NCBI GenBank assembly: GCA_020073605.1
Contig: JAIQEW010000005.1
Span: 186,001-250,000 of the forward strand
Origin: Terriglobia bacterium
GTDB taxonomy: Bacteria > Acidobacteriota > Terriglobia > Acidiferrales > UBA7541
Reading direction: 5' to 3'
Length of the DNA: 64,000 bases
Shown piece after piece: positions 27,101 through 37,087 of the stretch (position 1 is its first letter; each line of letters begins with the position of its first letter). The notes below the pieces were generated by a model that did no database searches, had not been told where the DNA came from, and saw only the letters and a program-made list of their open reading frames with translations. The translations under genes were made by a program, and so were the position numbers.

Positions 27101-28710
27101 TTTGTGACCTGCGCGAACGTCTGCTTGAAATAACTGAAAAGCGTCTGCGGCTTGTCGGAAAGGCAAGCGAGCGGCGTGTCGATGCCCATCGATCCGACGG
27201 GCTCTTCGCCCTTTGACGCGGAAGGAAGAAGGATCGTCTTCAAGTCCTCGTCCGTGTAGCCGAAGGCGCGCTGGCGCATCAAAATCGTTTCGTGATTCGT
27301 GTTCTGCACGTTGGTGGGGCTGGGGAGATGATCGAGAGTGATCTGGTTCTCCTTCAGCCACTGCGCAAAAGGCTGCCGCGACGCGAGCTGCTTCTTCACC
27401 TCTTCGTCCGCGATCAGGCGCTTCTGCACTGTATCGACCAGCAGCATGCGGCCCGGCGCGAGCCGCCCCTTCATGCGCACTTCTTCCGGCTTGATGGGGA
27501 GCACGCCCGCTTCCGAAGCCATGATGACGAGTCCGTCCGCGGTGACCACGTAGCGGCCCGGGCGCAGCCCATTGCGATCGAGCTTCGCGCCGATGACGCG
27601 TCCGTCCGTGAAGGCGACAGCAGCCGGGCCATCCCACGGCTCCATCAACGACGCATGGTATTCGTAGAATGCTTTAACGTCCGGCGGCATCGTGGGATCG
27701 TTGTCCCACGCCTCGGGGATCAGCATCGACATCACGTGCGGGAGGCTGCGGCCGCCCAGCGTGAGCAGTTCCACGGCGTTGTCGAGCATGGCGGAGTCGC
27801 TGCCGCCCGGAGCGATGATGGGCAGAAGCTTTTCAATGTCCTTGCCGAACAGAGGGGAAGCCAGCACGGACTGCCGCGCGTACATCCAGTTCACATTGCC
27901 GCGCAGAGTATTGATTTCGCCGTTGTGGCACACGTAGCGATACGGGTGCGCCAGTTGCCAGCTCGGGAACGTGTTCGTGGAGAAGCGCTGGTGGACCAGG
28001 CACAGCGCGCTCATCACCTCGGGATCGGAGAGCTCCTTGTAGAAATTCGTGATCTGCGGAGCGAGCAGTAATCCCTTATAAACAATCGTGCGCGATGAAA
28101 GAGACGGGATGTAGAAGAACTCCTTCTCCTTCAGGTCGGATTCCGCGACAGCGGTTTCCGCGGCCTTGCGCAGCACGTAGAGCTTGCGCTCGAGCGCGTC
28201 CTGATCCATGCCGGGCGAGCGCCGGATGAAAATCTGTTCGATGTAAGGCTGCGAGTTGCGAGCCACGCGCCCGATCATGTCGCCGTTGATCGGGGTGTCG
28301 CGCCAGCCGAGAACCTTCAGGCCCTCCGCCTTCGCGGTTTTCTCGACGATTCCTTCGCAGAGAATTCGTTCCTGGGGATCGACGGGGAGGAAGACCATTC
28401 CGACCCCGTATTCTCCCGGTGGTGGAAGAGTGAAACCAAGCTGCTTGCATTCGCGCTCGAAAAACGAGTGGGGAATCTGGATCAAAATGCCGGCGCCGTC
28501 GCCCGTCTCCGGATCGCACCCGCAGGCGCCGCGGTGCGTGAGGTTGATCAGGATCTGGATGCCCTTCAGCACGATGTCGTGAGACTTCTGGCCCTCAATG
28601 TTGGCCACGAAACCGACGCCGCAGGCGTCGTGCTCGTGCTGCGGGCGGTAAAGTCCCTGTGCTTTGGGCAAGCCCTGGAACGGATAGGTTGATTTGATCG
28701 TCTTGCGCAT
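24115..28710 (-). CDS. gltB: glutamate synthase large subunit
   Basis: A 1531-residue protein of full family length. Cys 30 in [10 protein letters not shown] is the amidotransferase nucleophile, exposed after removal of a 29-residue propeptide. The GATase-2 domain is followed by the central domain, the FMN-binding synthase domain ([23 protein letters not shown]), the 3Fe-4S ligands in CHLNTCPVG, and the C-terminal GXGXG beta-helix (about 1260-1500, [15 protein letters not shown]). It makes two glutamates from glutamine and 2-oxoglutarate. With gltD it is the main ammonia assimilation enzyme here. About 210 bases upstream, before the MFS gene's 3' end, hold no gene. Confidence 0.97.
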   Translation of the reverse strand: MRKTIKSTYPFQGLPKAQGLYRPQHEHDACGVGFVANIEGQKSHDIVLKGIQILINLTHRGACGCDPETGDGAGILIQIPHSFFERECKQLGFTLPPPGEYGVGMVFLPVDPQERILCEGIVEKTAKAEGLKVLGWRDTPINGDMIGRVARNSQPYIEQIFIRRSPGMDQDALERKLYVLRKAAETAVAESDLKEKEFFYIPSLSSRTIVYKGLLLAPQITNFYKELSDPEVMSALCLVHQRFSTNTFPSWQLAHPYRYVCHNGEINTLRGNVNWMYARQSVLASPLFGKDIEKLLPIIAPGGSDSAMLDNAVELLTLGGRSLPHVMSMLIPEAWDNDPTMPPDVKAFYEYHASLMEPWDGPAAVAFTDGRVIGAKLDRNGLRPGRYVVTADGLVIMASEAGVLPIKPEEVRMKGRLAPGRMLLVDTVQKRLIADEEVKKQLASRQPFAQWLKENQITLDHLPSPTNVQNTNHETILMRQRAFGYTDEDLKTILLPSASKGEEPVGSMGIDTPLACLSDKPQTLFSYFKQTFAQVTNPAIDSIREDLVMSLNTYIGREGNLLDETPKQCHTLKLRHPIISNWRLEKLRSVKWGDFLATTLSALFRVEGGVQELEKAIDTLCERASAAIKSGYTLLILSDRGVDKHHAPIPSLLALSAVHNHLIREKTRNQVALIVESGEPREVMHFALLLGYGASAVNPYLAIETLEDLYKDGSFPAGEDWDKVFKRYMKSVDKGLLKTFSKMGISTLQSYQGAQIFEAIGLNRALVERYFTGTASRIEGVGIEVLAREALMKHEFAMQPPSESETELRVGGEYQYRVRGERHLLNPLTVSKLQHAVRQSKLESFEEFANVVNQQNRDLLMLRGMLDFKPNGSPIPLEDVEPAAEIVKRFATGAMSFGSISKEAHETLAIAMNRMGARSNTGEGGEDEVRFHPDPNGDLRRSAIKQVASARFGVTTNYLVNADDLQIKISQGAKPGEGGQLPGHKVDEVIARVRHSIPGVGLISPPPHHDIYSIEDLAQLIHDLKNANPRARISVKLVAEAGVGTVAAGVAKAHADVILISGYDGGTGASPISSIRHAGVPWELGLSETQQVLVLNDLRSRVRLQVDGKLQTGRDVAIAALLGAEEFGFSTAPLIAMGCIMMRKCHLNTCPVGIATQDPELRKKFQGQPEHVINFFFFVAEDLRRIMAELGFRTVNEMVGRVDSLVQRTDIEHWKAGGIDLSAVLYDPPMPSHVGRRCMMAQDHGLEKALDYKLIEMTQEAIENRTPVSLSLRIRNVHRTVGTMLSGEIARRYGSAGLPDDTIQVNFTGCAGQSFGAFLAKGVTLTLEGDANDYVGKGLSGGKLVIYHPRKSEFVPEENILIGNVCLYGATSGEAYFGGMAGERFAVRNSGGTAVVEGVGDHGCEYMTNGLVVVLGRTGRNFAAGMTGGIAYVLDQFGDFPSVRCNRAEVDLEPVSNQKDIEMLFQLISRHGELTGSPQAKWILENWEATLPKFIKVFPHEYKRVLGIPRVAPAVLAAQAGKHSGGQVIRG

Positions 28711-28922
28711 GTTCGTCCTGAAGTTCTGCCTGGGCGAGACAGCATTTTAACATCTTTTCGTTCGGCTGTTCCCCCTGAACTGCGTGTCCGGGCATGCCAC
28801 GATTTTTCCGATTTGACGCATCAGGAATTTTTATCGAACCGAATTTGCGTGTCTGGCCCGGTGAGATCAGGTTCTGAGACGGCTAGGACTTAGCCTGGCG
28901 GGGCTTGCCGTGCGCTGGCCGC

Positions 28923-30329
28923 CTATTCGGGCTGGAGGTGGGGTTGGCGAGCGCCGCTGATGATTCCCGAAATCACCGAGAACCCGGCGCCGAACAACAA
29001 CGCGAGTTTGGCGCCGTGGAGCGTTGCGCCGCCCCGCGCCGAGAGGCTGAAGATGACCGCCACGACGGACACGCCGATCGATTGCCCCAGCAGCCGGGAC
29101 ATCGTGCTGATGCCGCCGGCGCCCCCGCTTCGTTCCCGCGGCGCGCTGGCAACCATGGCCCTGTTGTTGGGCGCTCCGAAGAAACCGAAGCCCATTCCTC
29201 CAAAAGCGGCTCTCCAAATGATCTGAAGCGCCGTCGGATGTGGAGGCAGCGTTGCAAGCAGCAATAGTCCGATGGCCATTGCCGCCATGCCGACCGTGCC
29301 AAGCACCCTGATCGGATAGCGATCGGCCAGGCGTCCCGCCACATGAGACGCGATGCCGCCGGCCAAAGGCCAGGGCGTCAAGAGAATTCCCGCCCATACT
29401 TGGGAGAATCCCAATCCGTCGATGAAGTAGAAGGGAAGAACCACGAATGCGAGTCCCTGCCCCATGAAAGTGCATAGCGATGCAGCGCTCGAGAGCGCGA
29501 AAATCGGCCGGTCGAAAAGGTCGATCGCCAGCATGGGGACGTCGAGGGAAATCTGTCGCCGTACCAACAGGAAGCCGAAGATGAGTGCGCCAATCAATTC
29601 GGCGACCACGACGGAGACGCGTTCGAGGTTGCCGACGCCGTCGATGCCCCGGATCAGCAGAATCACCGTCGCGGCATTCAGCACGGCGCTCCACAAGTCC
29701 CAGCGGTGCCGCGTGCCCTCGGCGGGAGCCAGGAATCGTTCCGAAAGGCTGAGCGACAAGAGACCAAACGGAATGTTGATCGCGAACAGCCAGTGCCACG
29801 ACGCGACAGACAGGATTGCCGAGGCGATCGACGGGCCGGCGGCCGCGGACGTAAAAACGACCATTCCGCCGAGGCCGATGCCGTGTCCCAGCACCGCGCG
29901 CGGGTACGTGTACCGCATCACTGCGGCTGACGTGCTCCAGATGCAGGCGGCCCCGACCCCCTGGAAGACGCGCGCCAGGACCAGCGTGTTCAACGAGTGT
30001 GGAAGAGAGCATCCCACCGACGCCAGCGTGAAAAGCGCCAGGCCGGCCTGGTACACGCGCTTGTAGCCGATGATGTCCACAAGCGACGACAGCGGAACCA
30101 CGCAGATGGCGACGGCCAGCAAGAACGCATTGACGACCCAGATCGACGTGGCGGGGCTTGCATGCAGTTGTCGCGCAATATTGGGCAGCGCCGTGTTGGC
30201 GATATTGCCGTCGAGGACCGACATCGAGAGCCCGATGCAATACGTGAGCATGGCCCAGCCGCGGCGGCCTGCGGGCAGGCCGTCGGTCGCGTCCACGCCA
30301 CCGGGAACTGCGATCGTTACCTCGGACAT
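28923..30329 (-). CDS. MFS drug/metabolite exporter (DHA2-like, 14 TM)
   Basis: A 468-residue transporter with about 14 hydrophobic helices. Typical DHA2 elements are LDGNIANTALPNIARQL in helix 1, DIIGYKRVYQAGLALF after helix 2 (motif A), LARVFQGVGAACIWS, and the motif-C-like GPSIASAILSV. It should export small hydrophobic compounds by proton antiport at the inner membrane. It stands between gltB and an ABC exporter on the same strand with 138 bases to the latter, so a shared transcript is possible. No regulator of the TetR or MarR type is adjacent, so the substrate is unknown. Confidence 0.9.
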   Translation of the reverse strand: MSEVTIAVPGGVDATDGLPAGRRGWAMLTYCIGLSMSVLDGNIANTALPNIARQLHASPATSIWVVNAFLLAVAICVVPLSSLVDIIGYKRVYQAGLALFTLASVGCSLPHSLNTLVLARVFQGVGAACIWSTSAAVMRYTYPRAVLGHGIGLGGMVVFTSAAAGPSIASAILSVASWHWLFAINIPFGLLSLSLSERFLAPAEGTRHRWDLWSAVLNAATVILLIRGIDGVGNLERVSVVVAELIGALIFGFLLVRRQISLDVPMLAIDLFDRPIFALSSAASLCTFMGQGLAFVVLPFYFIDGLGFSQVWAGILLTPWPLAGGIASHVAGRLADRYPIRVLGTVGMAAMAIGLLLLATLPPHPTALQIIWRAAFGGMGFGFFGAPNNRAMVASAPRERSGGAGGISTMSRLLGQSIGVSVVAVIFSLSARGGATLHGAKLALLFGAGFSVISGIISGARQPHLQPE

Positions 30330-30467
30330 TTCTCCTCTATTGGCCCAGATTCCAGAGGGATTCAGGCATGAGATGCTGCGCGGGCGCCGGCTCGAAGCAC
30401 ACAGCGTTCCCTTGGGATCGAGTCAGTTTCGCATATTCTTGAGATGTTGTGACGGGAGTGCCGAAGC

Positions 30468-32435
30468 TCAAGTTCGTCGCTCGCGAATCATGCGAATTGC
30501 ATCGGGAAGCCCCGCGTCTCTCGCGCCGGAGGCGTCCGTTTCCGCATTCGCGCCCGGGATTTCTTCCGGCTCCGAGCCACCTTCGCCGGGAGCGAGGAAG
30601 AGATTCGTTTCGATGCCCTGCTGCTTCGTATAGAGGTTGTAGTAGCGTCCTTCGGCGGCATAGAGCGAAGCGTGCGTGCCGCGCTCGATGATTTGTCCCG
30701 CTTCGACCACCAGAATCTGATCGGCGCGGCGAATCGTCGAGAGCCGGTGCGCGATGACGAAGGTCGTGCGCCCGCGCATGAGGTAGCGCAATCCTTCCTG
30801 AATCAGCGCTTCCGACTCGGAATCGAGGCTCGAAGTGGCTTCGTCGAGAATCAGGATGCGCGGGTCCGCCAGAATCGCGCGCGCAATCGAGACGCGCTGC
30901 TTCTGGCCACCGGACAGCTTGACGCCCCGCTCGCCGACCACCGTGTCGTACTTTTTCTCGAACGTCTCGGCGAACTCGTCCACGCGGGCAATCCGGCAGG
31001 CCGCGAGAATCTCCTGCTCGGTCGCGTCCGGACGCGAAAAGGATACGTTTTCACGAATCGTGCCGTCGAAGAGGAAAGTTTCCTGCAGCACGACTCCGAG
31101 CTGGGTGCGGTAGGAATCGAGGCGCACGTGCGCCAGATCGATTCCGTCAACCAGCACGCGGCCCGCTGTCGGGACATAGAACGCGGCTATCAATCCGATG
31201 ATCGTCGATTTCCCCGCGCCCGAGGGTCCCACCAATGCCGTCACGGTATCGGGCGCCGATTCGAAGCTGACGCCGCGCAGCACGGGCTTCCCGGGATCGT
31301 AGGCGAAATCCACTCCGTCGAAAACGACGCGGCCTTCGACGCGATCGAGGCGCTCCGTGCGCCGCGGATCCTGATCCTCGAGCTGTTCGTTCAGTACTTC
31401 GCGAGTCCGTTCCAGTCCCGCCAGAGCTTCCGTCATCTGCGGCCCGATCGACGCAATTTGGGCCACGGGCGCGATCAGCATCGCGAGCAAAGCCATGTAG
31501 GAAACCAGCAATCCGGGCGTCATCGTGCCGGCAAGAATATTTCGTGCGCCGAGGAACATCATCGAAGCGCTGACGATTCCCATGAGCGCCGTGGCGGAAA
31601 AGCTCATCAGCGAAGTTGCCGTCAGAGTTTGCAGCACATTGTCGAGCAGCTTCTGCACCCCGCTTTGAAAGACCTTCTCCTCGCGCTCCTCCGCGTGATA
31701 CCCCTTCACGACGCGCACTCCGCCGAGCGATTCCGTGAGCCTTCCGGTCACCTCCGCATTGAGTTTCGGCCGCGCGCGATACATCGGGCGGATTTTCTTG
31801 AGCGCCCGGCTCAGCCCCAGGCCGAAGATCAACACGGCCACGAACGCCGCCGTCGTCATCGAAACGCTCACGCGCAAGAGGTAGCCCAGCGCCAGGACCG
31901 CCGTGATGATTCCGCCGAGGAAGTCGATCAGGCCGGTGCCGATCAGATTTCGGATGCCCTCGACATCGCTCATGATCCGCGAGACGAGCACGCCCGTCCG
32001 GTTTGCGTCGTAGAACGAAACCGGGAGCCGTCCGATATGCGCCTGCACCTTGACGCGCAGCTCGGTGATCATTCTCTGGGAGGATTTCGAAAGCAACTGC
32101 GTGAGCGAATAGGACGTGAGTCCCTGGACGATCGTCGCGCCGATCACTGCCAGCACGATGCGCGGCAGCAGGTGCCCCTGATGCTTGCCGATCACGTCGT
32201 CGAACAGGTACTTGAGCGATAAAGGAGCCACGAACCCCGAAACCCGATTGATCATCATCAGCACGAATCCGACGGCGAGAATCCCGCGGCGCGGCTTGAT
32301 GAGCACCCAGACATCGGGCAGAAGCTTCCAGAAAGGCTGTTTTGAGGGACTGCTCTGTCCGGCCGGAGCGGTATGCCCGAGCCGCTCGGCCCTTCTCGCC
32401 GCGCCGCCCGAGTGGGTTGATGGAAAAGCTGGCAT
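30468..32435 (-). CDS. ABC exporter, fused permease and ATPase (MsbA/MDR-like)
   Basis: A 655-residue half-transporter. Six membrane helices (about 45-340) precede the nucleotide-binding domain with Walker A GPSGAGKST, Q-loop VVLQETFLFDG, signature LSGGQKQRVS, Walker B ILILDEATSSLD and H-loop VIAHRLST. It should homodimerise and move lipids or hydrophobic molecules. The N-terminal 40 residues are disordered and the C-terminal tail is acidic (about 620-655). MsbA function is possible but cannot be separated from a drug exporter by sequence alone. Confidence 0.92.
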   Translation of the reverse strand: MPAFPSTHSGGAARRAERLGHTAPAGQSSPSKQPFWKLLPDVWVLIKPRRGILAVGFVLMMINRVSGFVAPLSLKYLFDDVIGKHQGHLLPRIVLAVIGATIVQGLTSYSLTQLLSKSSQRMITELRVKVQAHIGRLPVSFYDANRTGVLVSRIMSDVEGIRNLIGTGLIDFLGGIITAVLALGYLLRVSVSMTTAAFVAVLIFGLGLSRALKKIRPMYRARPKLNAEVTGRLTESLGGVRVVKGYHAEEREEKVFQSGVQKLLDNVLQTLTATSLMSFSATALMGIVSASMMFLGARNILAGTMTPGLLVSYMALLAMLIAPVAQIASIGPQMTEALAGLERTREVLNEQLEDQDPRRTERLDRVEGRVVFDGVDFAYDPGKPVLRGVSFESAPDTVTALVGPSGAGKSTIIGLIAAFYVPTAGRVLVDGIDLAHVRLDSYRTQLGVVLQETFLFDGTIRENVSFSRPDATEQEILAACRIARVDEFAETFEKKYDTVVGERGVKLSGGQKQRVSIARAILADPRILILDEATSSLDSESEALIQEGLRYLMRGRTTFVIAHRLSTIRRADQILVVEAGQIIERGTHASLYAAEGRYYNLYTKQQGIETNLFLAPGEGGSEPEEIPGANAETDASGARDAGLPDAIRMIRERRT

Positions 32436-32613
32436 CCTAACCGATCACGTCCATTTGAAGTGCATGCGTCCGCGGTGATTTTTTCAAGCAGCTCGGATTA
32501 TAGCGGAACCGCTCGCTGAGCGCGACTTTGGCCGGAGCGAGCGGAAAGCCGAATGGATGGCTTCTGATTTAGGAGAGATTCCGTTCGGGCTTCGTATGCA
32601 ACCGCTCAGTGGC

Positions 32614-35271
32614 CTATAGCGTTGCGCTCATGTCGCTCGACGTGCCGCCCGCGGCCGGGACGTAGCACTTCAGCGCGTAGTCCATCACCATGCGGTCGGC
32701 ATTGAACCGCCAGCCGAGCGTCCGGATGGTCCGCTTCATGCGCTTGATCCAGCCGCGCGGCAGACCGTCGCGGTCGCGCTGGTAGTAGAGCGGAATCACT
32801 TCTTCCTTCAGAACCCGGTAGAGTTCGTCGCCGTCGCGCGTGTCGTGCACATTCATGTTCGTGTGGGTGCGGCCTGTCCCGATCGCAAAGCCGTTGAGGC
32901 CGTCGTACGCCTCCGCCCACCAGCCGTCGATGACGGAGAGGTTGAGGCCGCCGTTCAAGACCACTTTCTGTCCACTGGTACCGGAAGCCTCGAGGGGCCG
33001 ACGCGGGTTGTTCAGCCACACATCGACGCCCTGCACAAGATGGCGCCCAACGCTGATGTCGTAGTCCTCGACAAACACAAACCGGTCGGCGAATTTCGGA
33101 TCGCGCGTCAGCGCCGACACCTGCTGTAGCACACGCTTGGCGGGTTCGTCATTCGGATGCGCCTTGCCGGCAAATACGAACTGCACAGGGCGTTTCGGGT
33201 CGTTCACCATCGATGCCAGCTTCTCGATGTCCGTCATCAGAAGGTTGGCCCGCTTGTAGGTCGCGAAGCGGCGCGCGAATCCGATCGTCAGCGCGTCGGG
33301 ACTGAGCACGCCGCTGAGCCTTTCGAGGACTTCCGACAATTCGCCACGGCGCACGGCCTGGTCCACGGCGCGGCGGCGCACGAATTCCAGAAGCTGCAAT
33401 TTGAGGCTCAGGTGCGTTTCCCAGAGCTCGCCGTCGTCGACATTCTCGATGTTTTCCCATATTTTCTGCTCGCTGCTGTGCTCGTGCCAGCCGGTCCCGA
33501 GGTGCCGGTCGTAGAGGCGGAACATCTGCGGCGCAAGCCATGTAGGAACGTGCACGCCGTTGGTGATATGACCAATCGGAACGGCATCCTCGGCCTTGCC
33601 TGGAGCGAGTCCTTTCCACATCGCGCGCGAGACTTCTCCATGGAGGGCCGATACGGCGTTGGCGCGCCGTGAGAGTTTTAGACCCAGGACTGTCATCGTG
33701 AATTCTTCTTCGCTGTATGGATCGACACGCCCAATTGCCATCAGGCCTTCGTGGGACAGATTTAGCTGATCCCGCAGAGGGCCGAGGTGTTCCTCCATGA
33801 GGCCGGCGTCGAACCGGTCGTGGCCCGCGGGCACCGGCGTGTGGGTGGTGAAGACGACCTCTCTTGACACGCGGGGTGCGGCGTCCGCAAAGCTCAGGCC
33901 TTCCTCCTGCATACGGGTGCGGATCGCTTCGAGCACCGCAAATCCGCTGTGCCCTTCGTTCAGATGCAGAACGCCGGGGGTGATCCCCATCGCCTTCAGC
34001 GCGCGAAATCCTCCGACTCCGAGCAGCAGCTCCTGGCGTATGCGAATGCGCCGGTCGCCGCCATAGAGCCGTGAGGTGAGCTCGCGATCCTCGGGCGCGT
34101 TTCCTTCCACGTTCGAATCAAGCAGGAAGAGATCGCAGCGCCCCACGTTGACGCGCCAGACCTTCGCGCGGATCGATCCGCCGCGCGTCTCGACCTGCAC
34201 CATCACCGGCTCGCCGCTCTTGTTGATGGCGGGCTCCATCGGGAGCTGACTGGTGTCGGTCTGCAAATATTCTTCCCGCTGCCACCCATCCTTATCGAGC
34301 CATTGGCGAAAGTAGCCCTGCCCGTAGTACAGGCCGATACCGACCAGCGGAATTCCCAGGTCGGACGCGCTCTTGATGTGATCGCCGGCCAGGACGCCGA
34401 GTCCTCCGGAGTAGACCGGCATCGACTCGTGCAACCCGAACTCCGCCGAAAAATAGGCGACCGGGCGCGGCCTCAGAATGCCGGTGTGCCTCGCTCCCCA
34501 TGTGCGGTCCTTCTCGAGATACTCGCGGTGACGACGGTACGCGTAGTTGATCCGGCTGTGCAGCAGTAGCTCGCTCGCCCGCCGTTCAAGCCTCGCCAGC
34601 GGAAATTCGCCGAGGAGCGTGATCGGATTGTGATTGAGTTCGGTCCAGCGCACCGGATCAAGGTCGAGGAAAAGGCTGGTCGAGTCGTGGTCCCAGCTCC
34701 ACCAGAGATTCAGAGCGAGCGACCACAGCCGCTCCTGAATCGGAGCGATGAAGCGATCGAGTGTGCGCGCTTCGCTCACCACCGGCGCGACCTCGGCGGC
34801 AGCCTCCGCCAGATTTCGAATCTCATCCTCTCGAAACACGCGCGGTTCGACTGTTTGCACGACCAGAACGCCCTGCAAAACGCCGCGGTCGATCAGGGGC
34901 ACGCCGAGAAACGATTCGTACTTTTCTTCGTCAGCTTCCTTGAAATACTTGAAGCGAGGGTGTTGCTTTGCATGTTCGACCGCCACGGGCACTACCTGTT
35001 CCGCCACGAGGCCCGTTAAGCCTTCCTGGATCGCCATTCGCAGGGTGCCGATGCATTGGCGGCGGAGTCCGACCGTCGCCGCAAGCACCAGGTTTGCCCG
35101 GTCCGGCTCCAGCAGGTAAACCGAACAGACCTCGGTCTTAAAGTGTTTGGCAATCAGGGCGACGACGTTCATGAGGGTCTCGGCCGGCTTACCGCTCTGC
35201 CGGGTGAGATTACTGATCTCCTCGAGAGTCAGAACGTATTGGGTGTCACCAACTCGAGCACTTTGGCTCAT
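32614..35271 (-). CDS. alpha-glucan phosphorylase with N-terminal PtsP-type GAF domain
   Basis: About 885 residues. A GAF domain (about 10-175) closely resembles that of PtsP/EI-Ntr: LEEISNLTRQSGKPAETL, CSVYLLEP, EGLTGLVAE, HPRFKYFKE and SFLGVPLIDRG. The phosphorylase follows: the N-terminal helical region from RLWSLALNLWWSWD, VAYFSAEFGLHESMPVYSGGLGVLAGDH, HTPVPAGHD, and the pyridoxal-phosphate segment EASGTSGQKVVLNGG. It releases glucose-1-phosphate from glycogen or maltodextrin in the cytoplasm. The ordinary short-type enzyme lacks the GAF domain, so ligand control is suggested. ATG 35271 is chosen; GTG 35331 in the same frame is an alternative. Confidence 0.88.
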   Translation of the reverse strand: MSQSARVGDTQYVLTLEEISNLTRQSGKPAETLMNVVALIAKHFKTEVCSVYLLEPDRANLVLAATVGLRRQCIGTLRMAIQEGLTGLVAEQVVPVAVEHAKQHPRFKYFKEADEEKYESFLGVPLIDRGVLQGVLVVQTVEPRVFREDEIRNLAEAAAEVAPVVSEARTLDRFIAPIQERLWSLALNLWWSWDHDSTSLFLDLDPVRWTELNHNPITLLGEFPLARLERRASELLLHSRINYAYRRHREYLEKDRTWGARHTGILRPRPVAYFSAEFGLHESMPVYSGGLGVLAGDHIKSASDLGIPLVGIGLYYGQGYFRQWLDKDGWQREEYLQTDTSQLPMEPAINKSGEPVMVQVETRGGSIRAKVWRVNVGRCDLFLLDSNVEGNAPEDRELTSRLYGGDRRIRIRQELLLGVGGFRALKAMGITPGVLHLNEGHSGFAVLEAIRTRMQEEGLSFADAAPRVSREVVFTTHTPVPAGHDRFDAGLMEEHLGPLRDQLNLSHEGLMAIGRVDPYSEEEFTMTVLGLKLSRRANAVSALHGEVSRAMWKGLAPGKAEDAVPIGHITNGVHVPTWLAPQMFRLYDRHLGTGWHEHSSEQKIWENIENVDDGELWETHLSLKLQLLEFVRRRAVDQAVRRGELSEVLERLSGVLSPDALTIGFARRFATYKRANLLMTDIEKLASMVNDPKRPVQFVFAGKAHPNDEPAKRVLQQVSALTRDPKFADRFVFVEDYDISVGRHLVQGVDVWLNNPRRPLEASGTSGQKVVLNGGLNLSVIDGWWAEAYDGLNGFAIGTGRTHTNMNVHDTRDGDELYRVLKEEVIPLYYQRDRDGLPRGWIKRMKRTIRTLGWRFNADRMVMDYALKCYVPAAGGTSSDMSATL

Positions 35272-35578
35272 TTCCGGGATTCCATCTTGATATCGTTTCA
35301 GTCGGACGCCTGGTGGCGCCATCGCGCCCACCTTTCTTTATCTCATGGCGATAGGGTTGACACGCAAGTCCGTCGTTGCGTGTCGCGGACATGCAACTCC
35401 CCAATGTCCTGCAAGCAGCCTAAACCCGTGTGCAGCGAGCCTTTCGCTTGGGGAGCCGCCTCCGGTGAAAACTCTAGAAGCCGCGTGCGTGCCAAGTCCA
35501 ATCGAAATTGTTGATTATCTACATCAATCGAAATCTCTGAGGCAACGCTCGGGCAACTCGATCCTCGTTCGAGGACTG
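35272..35578. other. intergenic region, nothing recognised
   Basis: About 300 bases separate the phosphorylase start from the end of the PilZ-TonB gene. If the phosphorylase began at 35331, part of this would be coding. The rest is moderately AT-rich around 35500-35540, as expected of a promoter for the minus-strand phosphorylase, but no clear -35/-10 pair, riboswitch or terminator was identified. Confidence 0.4.
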
Positions 35579-36937
35579 CTACAAATGGAAGACGAGACTG
35601 ATGTCCCTCTGTGTTTCAATCGGCCTGCCATTCAGCAAGGTCGGAGAATAAAGCCATTGGCGAACGGCGCTCCTTGCCGCTTCCAGCAGCAGCGACGGGC
35701 CGCCCATGAGCTCGACGCCGCGAACGGCGCCGTCCTCGCCTATGGTTATGTGAAGTTTGACGGTTCCTTCGACTCGTTGTTCCTTTGCAAGCAGCGGATA
35801 GACGGGATCGACGCGGTGAATCAGCACACCCTGCTCCAAGGTTGTGGCGGCGTGTTCCAATTGCTGGGCTGGAGGAGGTGGCGGAGGCGCCAAGGTACGC
35901 GAATCAGCTAACCTGGATGGATCGATGGCGCCGGAGCTATCGGGCGAGTCGGACACGGCCGGTGGACTTGAGTTGTCGGCCCCTTTCGCGGCTGACGGCC
36001 CGCTCGCAGTATGGGGCGGAGTCAGAACCCACGTGCGGAACGCAATCTGTGGCTTCCGTGCCTGCGCCTGCGGGGCCAACTTTGCTGGCATCGGCTGGCG
36101 AGGACTTTCCACCATCGAGCTCACGGGGCCGTCGAATGGAATCGTCAACCGCTGATTGTTTGCGTCCACGACTTCGATCTCCGAGACGGGCGCGACAACA
36201 GTTGCGGAGGGTGCCGGTTCCGGTGCGCTCGCACGGGTAAGCCAGGCGAGCCTGCCAACTTTCTGGAGGGTCTTGTCCCAGCCCCCGCGACCAAATTCCC
36301 ATCCAGCCACCATTGAACCGAGTGCAAAGAAGGTGAGCAGTGCAGCGATGGCCGCGTAGTTACGACGCGCTCCTTTAGCCTTGGGAGTTCCTTTGGCTGT
36401 GGAACCGCTCAAGCTCAGCGTCGAGTATTGTGCCCAGCCGGGAGTCCGACTGGGAGCGCGCCCCGCCGGAGGCGCTGCTGCTCTCGCCGCGCTGACGATT
36501 GGGATAACTTCCGAAGCAGGTGCGGGATGGGCCGCAGGCTGTTCATTCTCGCTTGAGAAACCGGGTGCTTGCGACGGATGCATGTCGAGCGCAGATTCGC
36601 GGGATATCCACTCCCTAATCTGCCCCGCCGCTTGATCGGGGAGGTCAACGAACGCGAGTCCTACTACCTTTTTCGATTCACCCCGCCATGCGATGCGCGC
36701 GCCCGTTTCGATCCACTCCCGGGACCCCGACAACTGAAATCGCACGCTCGGCAGGGCATCCTCCACCAGGCTTGTGACGGCCTGGACGGAGAACCCGCCC
36801 TCGCTGATGTTCAGGACGATTCCGCCGTTGCCCTCGTCGAGGACCACGTACGCCAGAGACCTGAGCTGCTGGCGAGTGTGCAGACGACGTTCGGATGCGG
36901 GGAAAGAGTTTTCCACAGATGCGAGGGCGCCAGACAT
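35579..36937 (-). CDS. PilZ-TonB fusion protein
   Basis: A 452-residue protein. An N-terminal PilZ-like domain (about 15-120) has the Arg cluster RRLHTRQQLR and the NISEGGFSVQ motif. A Pro/Ala-rich segment, one membrane helix (YAAIAALLTFFALGSMVAGW, about 195-215) and a Pro-rich periplasmic linker (PPPPPPAQQLE) follow. A C-terminal TonB-like domain (about 365-452) has VDPVYPLLAKEQRVEGTVKL and ends in a beta-strand. The topology puts PilZ in the cytoplasm and TonB-C in the periplasm. This could couple a nucleotide signal to an outer-membrane receptor or to envelope assembly. TTG 37021 is an alternative start; no ribosome site decides. Confidence 0.75.
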   Translation of the reverse strand: MSGALASVENSFPASERRLHTRQQLRSLAYVVLDEGNGGIVLNISEGGFSVQAVTSLVEDALPSVRFQLSGSREWIETGARIAWRGESKKVVGLAFVDLPDQAAGQIREWISRESALDMHPSQAPGFSSENEQPAAHPAPASEVIPIVSAARAAAPPAGRAPSRTPGWAQYSTLSLSGSTAKGTPKAKGARRNYAAIAALLTFFALGSMVAGWEFGRGGWDKTLQKVGRLAWLTRASAPEPAPSATVVAPVSEIEVVDANNQRLTIPFDGPVSSMVESPRQPMPAKLAPQAQARKPQIAFRTWVLTPPHTASGPSAAKGADNSSPPAVSDSPDSSGAIDPSRLADSRTLAPPPPPPAQQLEHAATTLEQGVLIHRVDPVYPLLAKEQRVEGTVKLHITIGEDGAVRGVELMGGPSLLLEAARSAVRQWLYSPTLLNGRPIETQRDISLVFHL

Positions 36938-37087
36938 AAGAACCGCTGTTTCCTTAGGTTGCGGGGGGCGTTCCGCAACAGACTGTCGATTTGCGGTATT
37001 GTACGGCCTGGTTACCTGCAATTCAAGGTCCCGAACCGCGGCCGGGGGGCTCCTAGGCCTCTAGGCTCGGTCGGGAACAGCGAGTGG

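Noticed and set aside
28867..30240. Alternative minus-strand frame of 457 codons
   Set aside because: Out-of-frame shadow of the MFS exporter, which has 14 helices and motif A in its own frame.
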